A stretch of 64,000 bases of DNA from NCBI GenBank assembly GCA_958415625.1, contig CATYZI010000012.1:1-64000 (forward strand), given 5' to 3'. This DNA comes from an uncultured Collinsella sp. GTDB taxonomy: Bacteria; Actinomycetota; Coriobacteriia; Coriobacteriales; Coriobacteriaceae. Both the position numbers and the translations under genes were made by a program. Under the pieces are notes generated by a model. That model was not told the origin of the DNA. It made no database searches and saw nothing but the letters and a program-made list of their open reading frames with translations. Below, piece by piece: positions 9,480 through 17,206 of this stretch; the first letter of the stretch is position 1, and each line of letters opens with the position of its first letter.

Positions 9480-9884
9480 ATGGCTACTGCTAAGAAGAAC
9501 GTTCGCGCTGCCCGTCTGAAGCGCGCGGACCGTAAGAACATTTCCGTGGGCCAGGCTCACATTCGTTCTACGTTCAACAACACGATCGTTTCGATCACCG
9601 ATCCCCAGGGCAACGTCATTTCCTGGAAGTCGGCTGGCCAGGTGGGCTTCAAGGGCTCCCGTAAGTCCACGCCGTTCGCTGCCCAGATGGCTGCCGAGGC
9701 TGCTGCCAAGCAGGCCATGGAGCACGGTATGAAGAAGGTTTCCGTCTTCGTCAAGGGCCCCGGCTCCGGTCGTGAGACCGCCATCCGCTCCCTCCAGGCT
9801 GCTGGCCTCGAGGTCTCGAGCATCCAGGACAAGACCCCCATTCCGCACAACGGCTGCCGCCCCAAGAAGCGTCGCCGCGTGTAA
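9480..9884 (+). CDS. rpsK: 30S ribosomal protein S11
   Basis: 134 residues. Signatures are [19 protein letters not shown], the [20 protein letters not shown] block and the C-terminal [16 protein letters not shown]11 forms part of the 30S platform and helps monitor codon-anticodon contacts at the E and P sites. It starts 14 bases after rpsM, with GGAGCG upstream. Confidence 0.98.
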   Translation: MATAKKNVRAARLKRADRKNISVGQAHIRSTFNNTIVSITDPQGNVISWKSAGQVGFKGSRKSTPFAAQMAAEAAAKQAMEHGMKKVSVFVKGPGSGRETAIRSLQAAGLEVSSIQDKTPIPHNGCRPKKRRRV

Positions 9885-9903
9885 CTGAAAGGATCGTATC
9901 AAT

Positions 9904-10500
9904 ATGGCAATCGACAGGACTCCTGTTCTTAAGCGCTGCCGTCAGCTCGGGATCGATCCCGCTGAGCTCGGTTACAGCAGCAAGAAGGAATCTATCCGTC
10001 AGCCCAAGCGCCGTCGCAAGGAATCTGAGTACGGCATGCAGCTGCGCGAGAAGCAGAAGGTCAAGTTCATCTATGGCGTTCTGGAGAAGCAGTTCCACGG
10101 CTACTTCAACAAGGCCCGCAAGATGAACGGCGTCACCGGTGAGAACCTCATGATCATCCTTGAGTCTCGCCTCGACAACGTCGTCTTCCGTCTTGGCTTC
10201 GCCCGCACCCGCAAAGAGGCTCGTCAGTCCGTCCGTCATGGTCACTTCACCGTGAACGGCAAGCGCGTGGACATCCCGTCCTACCGCGTCAAGGCCGGCG
10301 ACGTCGTCGCTGTCGGCGAGAAGTTCCGTGACCTCCTCCCCATCAAGGAGGCCCTGATTTCCTCCGAGCGCTTTGAGGTTCCTGGCTGGCTCGAGGTCGA
10401 TATCGAGAAGCTGTCTGGTAACGTGCTCGCTCTGCCGACGCGTGAGCAGATCAGCGGTGATATCAACGAGCAGCTCATCGTCGAGCTCTACTCTAAGTAG
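9904..10500 (+). CDS. rpsD: 30S ribosomal protein S4
   Basis: 198 residues. The N-terminal half binds 16S rRNA and the second half holds an S4 RNA-binding domain (SRLDNVVFRLGFARTRKEARQ). S4 starts 30S assembly and in many bacteria represses the alpha operon. The N-terminal zinc cysteines found in some S4 proteins are absent, so this is the zinc-free type. It lies between rpsK and rpoA, as usual. Confidence 0.97.
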   Translation: MAIDRTPVLKRCRQLGIDPAELGYSSKKESIRQPKRRRKESEYGMQLREKQKVKFIYGVLEKQFHGYFNKARKMNGVTGENLMIILESRLDNVVFRLGFARTRKEARQSVRHGHFTVNGKRVDIPSYRVKAGDVVAVGEKFRDLLPIKEALISSERFEVPGWLEVDIEKLSGNVLALPTREQISGDINEQLIVELYSK

Positions 10501-10532
10501 TCCATCCGGGCTGCTGAGGCTGGAGGTAATAC

Positions 10533-11474
10533 ATGTCAGAATTCATTAGGCCTCAGGTTCAGGTCGAAGAGATCAACGAGACGTCTGCTCGTGTCTCCGT
10601 CGAGCCGCTCGAGCGTGGTTACGGCGATACGCTGGGTAACTCCCTTCGTCGCGTTCTTCTGTCCTCGCTCGAGGGTGCCGCTGTCGAGGCTATTCAGATC
10701 GATGGTGCGCAGCACGAGTTCATGACCATCCCTAACATGGTCGAGGATGTCACCGACATCGTCCTGAATGTCAAGGGTCTTGTCTTCAGGGCTCTCGGCA
10801 CGACCGACGAGGCGACCGCCACCATCTCGGTTGACGGCCCCTGCGAGGTCACCGGTGCGGACTTCTTTATTCCGTCCGAGTTTGAGCTGGTCAACCCCGA
10901 GCAGCACATCGCTACGCTCACCGAGGGTGGCCATCTCACCATGAGCATGCGCATCGGCTATGGCCGCGGCTATGTTTCTGGCGAGGCCAACAAGCGCGAT
11001 AACGATCCCATCGGTGTGATCCATGTCGACTCGCTGTACTCACCGGTTTCCCGTTGCGCCAAGCTCGTTGAGGCTTGTCGTGTCGGTCAGCACACCGACT
11101 ACGACCGCCTTGTCCTCGAGATCGAGACCAACGGCTCCATCGCCCCGCGCGACGCCGTGGTCCAGGCTGCCAATATCATCAACCAGCATATGGCCGCCTT
11201 TATGAACCTTGCCGAGACCCCCGAGGTCGAGGAGGAGGCTTCGATCTTCGCTCCCGAGGTCACCAACGACAACGCCGAGCTGGACAAGCAGATCGAGGAT
11301 CTGGACCTTTCCGTCCGTTCCTACAACTGCCTTAAGCGCGCCAGCATTCACTCGGTCCGTCAGCTCGTTGAGTTCTCGGAGAACGATCTGCTCAACATCC
11401 GTAACTTCGGTGTTAAGTCGATCGAGGAAGTGAAGGACAAGCTTGAGTCCATGGGCCTGAGCCTGAAGGCTTAA
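10533..11474 (+). CDS. rpoA: DNA-directed RNA polymerase subunit alpha
   Basis: 313 residues with both domains. The N-terminal dimerisation domain (about 1-230) carries EPLERGYGDTLGNSLRRVLLSSLEGAA. After a short acidic linker, the C-terminal domain (about 245-313) has NCLKRASIHSVRQLVEFSENDLLNIRNFGVKSIEEV, which contacts UP elements and activators. It seeds assembly of the core polymerase. The ATG follows GGAGGT. Confidence 0.98.
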   Translation: MSEFIRPQVQVEEINETSARVSVEPLERGYGDTLGNSLRRVLLSSLEGAAVEAIQIDGAQHEFMTIPNMVEDVTDIVLNVKGLVFRALGTTDEATATISVDGPCEVTGADFFIPSEFELVNPEQHIATLTEGGHLTMSMRIGYGRGYVSGEANKRDNDPIGVIHVDSLYSPVSRCAKLVEACRVGQHTDYDRLVLEIETNGSIAPRDAVVQAANIINQHMAAFMNLAETPEVEEEASIFAPEVTNDNAELDKQIEDLDLSVRSYNCLKRASIHSVRQLVEFSENDLLNIRNFGVKSIEEVKDKLESMGLSLKA

Positions 11475-11504
11475 TGCTTCGCATATTTGAGGAGAAACTA
11501 GACC

Positions 11505-11972
11505 ATGCGTCACAACGTTAAGAAGGGCCTGAAGCTCGGCACCGATGCGAGCCACACCAAGGCCATGAAGAAGAGCCTTGCTAAGGCCCTCTTCGAGAAC
11601 GACCGCATCAAGACCACCGAGACCCGCGCTAAGGCGCTGCGTTCGGTCGTCGACCCGATCATCACTTGGGCCAAGAAGGGCGACCTGCACTCTCGTCGTC
11701 TGGCTATCGCCAAGCTCGGCGATAAGCAGCTCGTTGCCGAGATCTTCGACAAGGCTGCCCAGGGCATGTGGCAGGACCGCAACGGCGGTTACACCCGCAT
11801 CATGAAGCTCGGTAACCGTAAGGGCGACAACGCTCCCATCGTTATCATGGAGCTCGTCACCGAGCCTTGCACGCCTAAGGCCAAGAAGGCTGCTCCGGCC
11901 CCCAAGAAGGCCGCTGCTCCCAAGAAGGTCGAGGCTGTCGAGGAGGCTCCTGCTGAGGAGACCGCTGAGTAG
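11505..11972 (+). CDS. rplQ: 50S ribosomal protein L17 with a Lys/Ala/Glu-rich C-terminal tail
   Basis: 155 residues. The first ~120 are a normal L17 (RHNVKKGLKLGTDASHTKAM, then NGGYTRIMKLGNRKGDNAPIVIMELV). The last ~33 residues are a low-complexity tail of Lys/Ala/Pro repeats that turns acidic at the end. The same kind of tail, longer, is on L31 at 33916-34341. L17 lies near the exit of the peptide tunnel. It is the last gene of the operon and is followed by a strong terminator. Confidence 0.97.
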   Translation: MRHNVKKGLKLGTDASHTKAMKKSLAKALFENDRIKTTETRAKALRSVVDPIITWAKKGDLHSRRLAIAKLGDKQLVAEIFDKAAQGMWQDRNGGYTRIMKLGNRKGDNAPIVIMELVTEPCTPKAKKAAPAPKKAAAPKKVEAVEEAPAEETAE

Positions 11973-11998
11973 ACATTCCGTCTGCATAGGCTATATTC

Positions 11999-12029
11999 GA
12001 GGGGTACGTTCGCGTACCCCTCTTTTTTT
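11999..12029 (+). terminator. Intrinsic terminator of the ribosomal/rpoA operon
   Basis: Perfect 10-bp GC-rich stem GAGGGGTACG / CGTACCCCTC closed by a TTCG tetraloop and followed by seven T. It lies 26 bases after the rplQ stop. Confidence 0.95.
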
Positions 12030-12064
12030 GTCGCGATACCGTTACTTGTTTGTTGGGAGCGCCC

Positions 12065-12889
12065 ATGACTGCGCCGTCTGATTTCAATTCGATTTCCGAG
12101 CTTGACGCCACGCTCGTATTTCGCGTGGCCTATGATGGCTCGTCGTATAGCGGATTTGCCGAGCAGCCGGGACAGACGACGGTTGCGGGTGAGCTGCGTC
12201 GAGCCATCGAGACGCTGCTTCGCCGTCCGATCGATCTGACGTGCGCAGGTCGTACCGATGCCGGCGTGCATGCCGTGGCTCAGTACATCAGCGTGCCCGT
12301 AACGGACGCTGAGCTCGCCCTTACGCGCCGTAGGTGGCTGCGGGCTATGGATGCCCTGCTGCCTAAAGATATCGCCATAAACGAGGTCTACAGGGCCCGT
12401 AAGGGCTTTTCTGCACGCTTTGACGCGCGTTCCCGTACGTATACGTACCGTATTGCCGATCGCGATGCGCGCCCCGTGCTGTCCCGTGGTGCCGTGTGGT
12501 GGCATCGCTATCCCTTGGACGTCGAGGCCATGTCTGCTGCCTGCCCCGCACTGCTGGGCGAGCAGGACTTTAAAAGCTTTTGCAAGGTCGCTTCGGCCGT
12601 TGGCAAGCCCACGCATCGCTGCGTGATGCGTGCAGAATTTGGCCATGAGGTTGCGTTTGGCGAGGACATCCTGACGTTTACCATCGAGGGCAATGCGTTT
12701 CTGCATTCGATGGTCCGTACGATCGTGGGCACGCTTGTCGAGATTGGCATGCATCGCCGTGAACCCGAGTGGATGCGTGAGGTTATCGATGCTTGCGACC
12801 GCACCGCTGCGGGCCCCACGGCTCCTGCCTGCGGCCTTACGTTTATGGGCGTGGATTACGATCCCGCCGAGCTTGTCGTGCTCGACTAG
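12065..12889 (+). CDS. truA: tRNA pseudouridine synthase A
   Basis: 274 residues. It converts uridines 38-40 of the tRNA anticodon stem-loop to pseudouridine. The catalytic aspartate lies in CAGRTDAGVHA near residue 66; RVAYDGSSYSGFAEQPGQ at the start and FLHSMVRTIVGTLVEIG near residue 220 are typical. I prefer ATG 12065, preceded by GGGAG, over an upstream in-frame TTG at 12050. It begins 36 bases past the rplQ terminator, so it needs its own promoter or read-through. Confidence 0.96.
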   Translation: MTAPSDFNSISELDATLVFRVAYDGSSYSGFAEQPGQTTVAGELRRAIETLLRRPIDLTCAGRTDAGVHAVAQYISVPVTDAELALTRRRWLRAMDALLPKDIAINEVYRARKGFSARFDARSRTYTYRIADRDARPVLSRGAVWWHRYPLDVEAMSAACPALLGEQDFKSFCKVASAVGKPTHRCVMRAEFGHEVAFGEDILTFTIEGNAFLHSMVRTIVGTLVEIGMHRREPEWMREVIDACDRTAAGPTAPACGLTFMGVDYDPAELVVLD

Positions 12890-13050
12890 GGGAGGGCTCG
12901 ACGTGTCGTGTGTCGACACCTGTCATCTGTGGGCTGCGCGTGTGCAACATCTGTTCTTGGCGTGCAATGCAACCGGTGTCTCATCGCTTTTATTGCCGGG
13001 GTGTACCATGAACCACGGTTTGATTCATTGCTGTCGAGAGGACGGATAAT

Positions 13051-14091
13051 TTGGTTCGACGTGGCTCGCATCCGCGACTTTCGGTGATCCTTGTGGTAGA
13101 AGGTTCGCCCAGCTATGCGATGCGTGCGCTCGAGAGTATCCAGAACCAAGACCTCTACGATTTGCAGATTGTCGTTGTCTGTCGCGATACTGCGCCCGGT
13201 GTGCGCCATTCGCTTCAAGTTGCTGCCGACAGGGACATCCATATTGATTTGATTGACGTCGAGGACGCGACGCGCGGCGCGTGTCTTCGTGCCGGTTTTG
13301 CTGCCTCGCGCGGCTCTCAAATCATCGCCATGAACGCCGATGAGTGGTTTGCTCCGCAATCCCTTTCCAAGATGGTCGATATCGCGTGCGATACTGCGGC
13401 AGACATAGTGTTCCCCGCGGTGTCGCTCGACCGCTATGATGCACATCGAGAGCGCCATTCGCGCGTCTTGGATGCTACTCATATTTCCATTGATAGCAAA
13501 TCTTCGATGGTGGCCGGGCTGCCTCAGTTGATTCTAGGCGGCTTGGTTGCTCAAGTCTCTGGCGTGATGTATAGCCGTCCGCTGTTTGAGGCATGCCTTT
13601 TGTGCGACAAGGCGTTTCGCACAGTTGGGTTTATGGCGTGCGCGCTCTCGCAGGCGCAGCGCGTCTCCGGATGCGGCGACGCTTGTTTCCACGCGGTGGC
13701 GCCTAAGCTTACAGATGCCTTTGATCCCACCATGTATGCTAGGGTAGCCGATGACACCCGAGCGCTCGACGAGCTTGCGGACTCACTCTCGGAAGCAGAT
13801 AGCGGTGGTCGGCTCAAGCTGGCAAGCCAAAAGTTCTACTTTGCCGGACTGGTCGCCTGCATCGAGAATTTGTGTCTGAGCCCGCATGGGGTGTCGTCAA
13901 TCGAGCGTTCCGCCCGCATGCGTGATATGCTCGAGGCGCCTCGAACCCGTCAGATGGTCGCCGCGCTCAAGGATAACCATCGGGGACTCGGTCTGTTGTT
14001 TGGGCCGATCGCCAGCGCCAAGCCCGCGCGCTGCGTGATGTGTACGCATCTGGCAGCTTTTCTTAACCGGACGGGCGCAAAAACCGCCTAA
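13051..14091 (+). CDS. Glycosyltransferase family 2-like protein
   Basis: 346 residues. The first ~100 look like a GT-A glycosyltransferase fold: a parallel strand start (LSVILVVEGSPSYAMRALESIQNQDLYDLQIVVVCRD) and a variant metal/nucleotide motif MNADEWFAP in place of the usual DxD. The rest is not recognisable and has no membrane segment. TTG 13051 follows GAGAGGA with 8 bases between. The acceptor is unknown; a cell-envelope polysaccharide role is only an inference. It stands alone between truA and argR. The altered DxD leaves open that it is inactive or regulatory. Confidence 0.6.
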   Translation: MVRRGSHPRLSVILVVEGSPSYAMRALESIQNQDLYDLQIVVVCRDTAPGVRHSLQVAADRDIHIDLIDVEDATRGACLRAGFAASRGSQIIAMNADEWFAPQSLSKMVDIACDTAADIVFPAVSLDRYDAHRERHSRVLDATHISIDSKSSMVAGLPQLILGGLVAQVSGVMYSRPLFEACLLCDKAFRTVGFMACALSQAQRVSGCGDACFHAVAPKLTDAFDPTMYARVADDTRALDELADSLSEADSGGRLKLASQKFYFAGLVACIENLCLSPHGVSSIERSARMRDMLEAPRTRQMVAALKDNHRGLGLLFGPIASAKPARCVMCTHLAAFLNRTGAKTA

Positions 14092-14102
14092 ACGGCTCAT
14101 TA

Positions 14103-14130
14103 CGAAACAAACTTGCATAGAATTGTTTCG
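14103..14130. promoter_or_regulatory. Operator-like inverted repeat upstream of argR
   Basis: Perfect 8-bp arms CGAAACAA (14103-14110) and TTGTTTCG (14123-14130) with a 12-base spacer. The right half continues as TTGTTTCGAAATG; a near-identical TTGTTTCGAAACG lies upstream of gltB at 59184-59196. A second palindrome, TCAATCA-C-TGATTGA (14176-14190), lies closer to argR and could be an autoregulatory site. Both are inferences from symmetry. Confidence 0.4.
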
Positions 14131-14223
14131 AAATGCGTTCTTATACACAAAAGCCTTCAAATAGCGTTAAACTATTCAATCACTGATTGATTGTCTCCGC
14201 CATCTTTTGGAGAGAGGGTTTGT

Positions 14224-14661
14224 ATGGCTAAAAAACGCAATGGGCGCCAGGATGCCATTAGAGATATTGTGCGCAATAAGGATGTCCGCACGCAGCGCGT
14301 GCTGGTCGATGAGCTCCGTGCTATGGGCTTTGATTGCACGCAGGCGACTGTCTCTCGCGATATTGCCGATATGGGGCTGCGTAAGCTCCCTGAGGGCATC
14401 TATGTTCTGGCAGAGGACCTGCACCTGCAGCGTATGGTTTCCGAGCTCGTAACGGGCGTTCTGCGTACTGATAATCTGGTTATGATCAAGGCTCAGCCTG
14501 GCACGGCTTCCGGCATCGCCGCCGCCGTTGATGCGGCAGAGTTACCCGATGTGCTTGGCTCGCTTGCCGGCAACGATACGATTTTGGTTATTGCCCAGAC
14601 GGCCGAGGACGGCGAGCGTCTCGAGGCGCTGATCAATAAGTTGAGCAATTCTCGCAAGTAG
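14224..14661 (+). CDS. argR: Arginine repressor ArgR
   Basis: 145 residues, normal for ArgR/AhrC. The winged-helix N-terminus (RQDAIRDIVRNKDVRTQRVLVDEL, then CTQATVSRDIADMGLRKL) binds ARG boxes. The C-terminal domain has GTASGIAAAVDAAELPDVLGSLAGNDTILVI, the hexamerisation and arginine-binding region. It represses arginine biosynthesis when arginine is bound. ATG 14224 is chosen over an upstream in-frame GTG because GGAGAGAGG precedes it. No arginine gene is adjacent. Confidence 0.95.
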   Translation: MAKKRNGRQDAIRDIVRNKDVRTQRVLVDELRAMGFDCTQATVSRDIADMGLRKLPEGIYVLAEDLHLQRMVSELVTGVLRTDNLVMIKAQPGTASGIAAAVDAAELPDVLGSLAGNDTILVIAQTAEDGERLEALINKLSNSRK

Positions 14662-14710
14662 GTGTGCGGGTCGTGCGCTCGGCATTGTGTGCGCTGACAT
14701 AGTGGCTTGT

Positions 14711-14745
14711 AAGGGGCATCGACGTTGGTCGGTACCCCTTTTTGT
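14711..14745 (+). terminator. Terminator of argR
   Basis: AAGGGGCATCGAC pairs with GGTCGGTACCCCTT (one mismatch, one wobble), followed by a T-rich run. It lies about 50 bases after the argR stop. Confidence 0.8.
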
Positions 14746-14786
14746 TTGCCGGTATAAAGACCGCCCACCAGGTCGCTTCAAACTAA

Positions 14787-14823
14787 AAGGCCCCGAGCAG
14801 TTCAATAAGCTGCTCGGGGCCTT
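14787..14823 (-). terminator. Terminator of the class A PBP gene (minus strand)
   Basis: Perfect 14-bp stem AAGGCCCCGAGCAG / CTGCTCGGGGCCTT with a 9-base loop. On the minus strand it is followed by TTTTAGTTTG, so it mainly ends the leftward PBP transcript. It lies just after the PBP stop and between two convergent genes. Confidence 0.88.
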
Positions 14824-14845
14824 GTTGGCTTTAGTCGCGTACTTC

Positions 14846-17044
14846 TTAGCCGACCGTATCGTCAGGCGTGGGCGAGGGGTCGGGAGTGGGCGTAGGCGTA
14901 GGCGTAGGCGTGCCGCCATCGCCGCCGGTCGAACCACCAGTGGAGCCACCCGTCGAGCCACCGGTCGTACCGGTGCCGCCGGTGGTGTCGCCGCCCGTGG
15001 TCTCGGTGGTCGTGGTCGTCGTGGTAGTCGTTGTGGTGGTTTCCTCTTCCTCTTCGTCCTTGTCCTTGTCGTCGTTCTCCGACTTCTTGGTGTTGTTGGT
15101 GCCGTAGAACTTCCAGACGCTGTTGTTCTTGTAGGTGGGCGCCGTTCCGGTCGCAAACTCCTCGCGCTCGGTACCGGTCAGAACGGTGTTCATAAACCGC
15201 TTAAAGACAGGCAGGTTGGTGCTGTCGCCCAGCAGGTCCGTGCCGTACTTTTGGATGGGGATCTCGCCCGCGGAATAGCCGGTCCACAGGGCGCACGCCA
15301 GCTGCGGGGTATAGCCGCAGAACCACAGGTTGGTGGTGTTGTCGGTGGTGCCCGTCTTGCCGGCATAGGGCTGGTTGACACTCAGAGCGCCGGCAGCACC
15401 CGTACCGCTGCCCTTCATGACGCCGGACAGAACATCGGTGACCGCGGCGGCCTCGCCCTCGGTAAGCACCTGTGAGGGATTGTCGGTGTGCTGGTACAGC
15501 ACCGAACCGGTACGAGAGTCAATCTCGGTGATGGCGATCGGCTGGCGATAGTAGCCGCCGTTGGCAAACGTCGCGTAGGCGGCGGCCATCTCGAGCGGCG
15601 AGATCGAGCCGGTGCCGAGGGTCATGACGGGAACGTCCTCGATGTTATCCTTGGCGGGGTCGATGCCGAGCTTTTTGACGAGCGAGATGATCTTGCTGTT
15701 ACCGACGGCTTCCGCCACCTGGATGTAGCCGGTGTTGGAGGAGTATGCCGTCGCCTGCTTAAGCGTGATGTTGCCATAGCTCTGGTTGGCGTAATTTTGG
15801 ACCTCGGTCGTGGTGCCCTTGGCCTTGAGCGGCGAGTTGCAGTTGAGGGTGACGTTGGGGTTCATGCCGTTTTGGATGGCAGTTGCCAGCGTAAAGGCCT
15901 TAAAGGTGGAGCCGACGGGGCGCTTGGCCGTGGCATGGTTTACGTGGTTCTCGTCGGCGTTGTAGTCGTAGCCGCCCACCATGCACTTGATGTAGCCGGT
16001 CTTGGGGTCGACGACGACCATGCCCATGTCCAGGCCGTCGAGCGAGAGCGTGTCGAGCTGCTCGCGGACGGCATTCTCTGCCACCTGCTGCATCGTGGGG
16101 TCGATGGTGGTCTTGACGGTCAGACCGCCCTTAAAGAGCACGTCGGTCGAGAACTCCTGCTCCAGCAGCTGCTTGACGTAGGAGACAAAGTAGGGCTGCG
16201 AGTAAACGTCGACGCCGCTGCCCGAGATTTCGGTCACATTGAGGGTGATGGGCTCGGCCTGTGCGGCATCGTGCTCCTCCTGGGTGATGTGGCCCAGGCG
16301 CAGCATGTTGTCGAGAACCTTGTTGCGGCGAGACAGTGCCAGATCGGGATTGACCGTGGGGTCGTACTGCGAGGGCGAGTTGGGAAGGCCGATGAGCAGC
16401 GCGGCCTCGCTGAGGGTGAGGTCGGCGGCGCTCTTGGACAGATAGGTCTCGGCTGCGGCCTCGATGCCGTAGGCGCCATGGCCGTAATAGATGGTGTTGA
16501 GGTACATCATGAGGATCTCGTCTTTGGAGTACATGTCCTCCATCTTGATGGCGATGTAGGCCTCGCGCACCTTACGCTCAATGGTCGAGTCGAACTGCTC
16601 CTCCTGCAGGATGGTGTTGCGCACAAGCTGCTGGGTGATAGTCGAGGCGCCTTCGTGCCCGCCGCCGAGGGTTGCCACCGCAGCACGCGCGATACCCCAC
16701 AGGTCGATGCCGCCGTGCTCGTAGAAGCGCTCGTCCTCGACGTCAACGGTGCCTTGCAGCACGTAGGGGGAGACCTCGTCCTTGGTGATGGACTTGCGGT
16801 TTTGCGTGTAGAAGCTCGCGATCTTGTTGCCGTTGCAGTCGACGATCTCGGTGGGCTCGCTCACCAGATACGCGTTGGCGTCGGTGTAGTCGGGCAGATC
16901 GGACAGCCAGCGGTTGACGTTGCCGACCATGCCGATGCCAAACGCCACGCCCGCAATCAGCAGAAAGCCCAAAAACGAGAGCAGGATTATGGGCAGGGCG
17001 TGCGTCTTTGAACGGCTGTGTCCCTGTCGTTGGCGAGGACCCAT
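14846..17044 (-). CDS. Class A penicillin-binding protein (bifunctional transglycosylase/transpeptidase)
   Basis: 732 residues, PBP1A type. After a short basic N-terminus comes one membrane anchor (about 19-43). The GT51 transglycosylase follows, with EDERFYEHGGID and EGASTITQQLVRN near 85-135. The transpeptidase has STFK (around 375, active serine), SSN and KTGTT (around 561). The last ~70 residues are low complexity: a run of threonines, GGST repeats, then a TP repeat, probably a wall-spanning linker. ATG 17044 has GGAGGT upstream, so 41 codons of an in-frame extension are excluded. Confidence 0.94.
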   Translation of the reverse strand: MGPRQRQGHSRSKTHALPIILLSFLGFLLIAGVAFGIGMVGNVNRWLSDLPDYTDANAYLVSEPTEIVDCNGNKIASFYTQNRKSITKDEVSPYVLQGTVDVEDERFYEHGGIDLWGIARAAVATLGGGHEGASTITQQLVRNTILQEEQFDSTIERKVREAYIAIKMEDMYSKDEILMMYLNTIYYGHGAYGIEAAAETYLSKSAADLTLSEAALLIGLPNSPSQYDPTVNPDLALSRRNKVLDNMLRLGHITQEEHDAAQAEPITLNVTEISGSGVDVYSQPYFVSYVKQLLEQEFSTDVLFKGGLTVKTTIDPTMQQVAENAVREQLDTLSLDGLDMGMVVVDPKTGYIKCMVGGYDYNADENHVNHATAKRPVGSTFKAFTLATAIQNGMNPNVTLNCNSPLKAKGTTTEVQNYANQSYGNITLKQATAYSSNTGYIQVAEAVGNSKIISLVKKLGIDPAKDNIEDVPVMTLGTGSISPLEMAAAYATFANGGYYRQPIAITEIDSRTGSVLYQHTDNPSQVLTEGEAAAVTDVLSGVMKGSGTGAAGALSVNQPYAGKTGTTDNTTNLWFCGYTPQLACALWTGYSAGEIPIQKYGTDLLGDSTNLPVFKRFMNTVLTGTEREEFATGTAPTYKNNSVWKFYGTNNTKKSENDDKDKDEEEEETTTTTTTTTTTTETTGGDTTGGTGTTGGSTGGSTGGSTGGDGGTPTPTPTPTPDPSPTPDDTVG

Positions 17045-17206
17045 ATATTGACCTCCAGGTATGTCGTGCCGGACGGTGGATGTGCCGTCGGGGCAGGATG
17101 GACATAAGTTATTACACGATAAACCAAACGGGGCGCGCGAGGCCTCGTGTATGCTGGAAGACGGCATTTTTCAGAGTGAATGCATACCTTGGTAAGGAGT
17201 TTGCCG

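Noticed and set aside
14870..15050. Minisatellite or non-coding tandem repeat
   Set aside because: The repeats encode the Thr/Gly/Pro tail of the penicillin-binding protein in frame.
15488..17011. 507-codon plus-strand open frame opposite the PBP gene
   Set aside because: The minus-strand reading has all PBP motifs; the plus frame has none.
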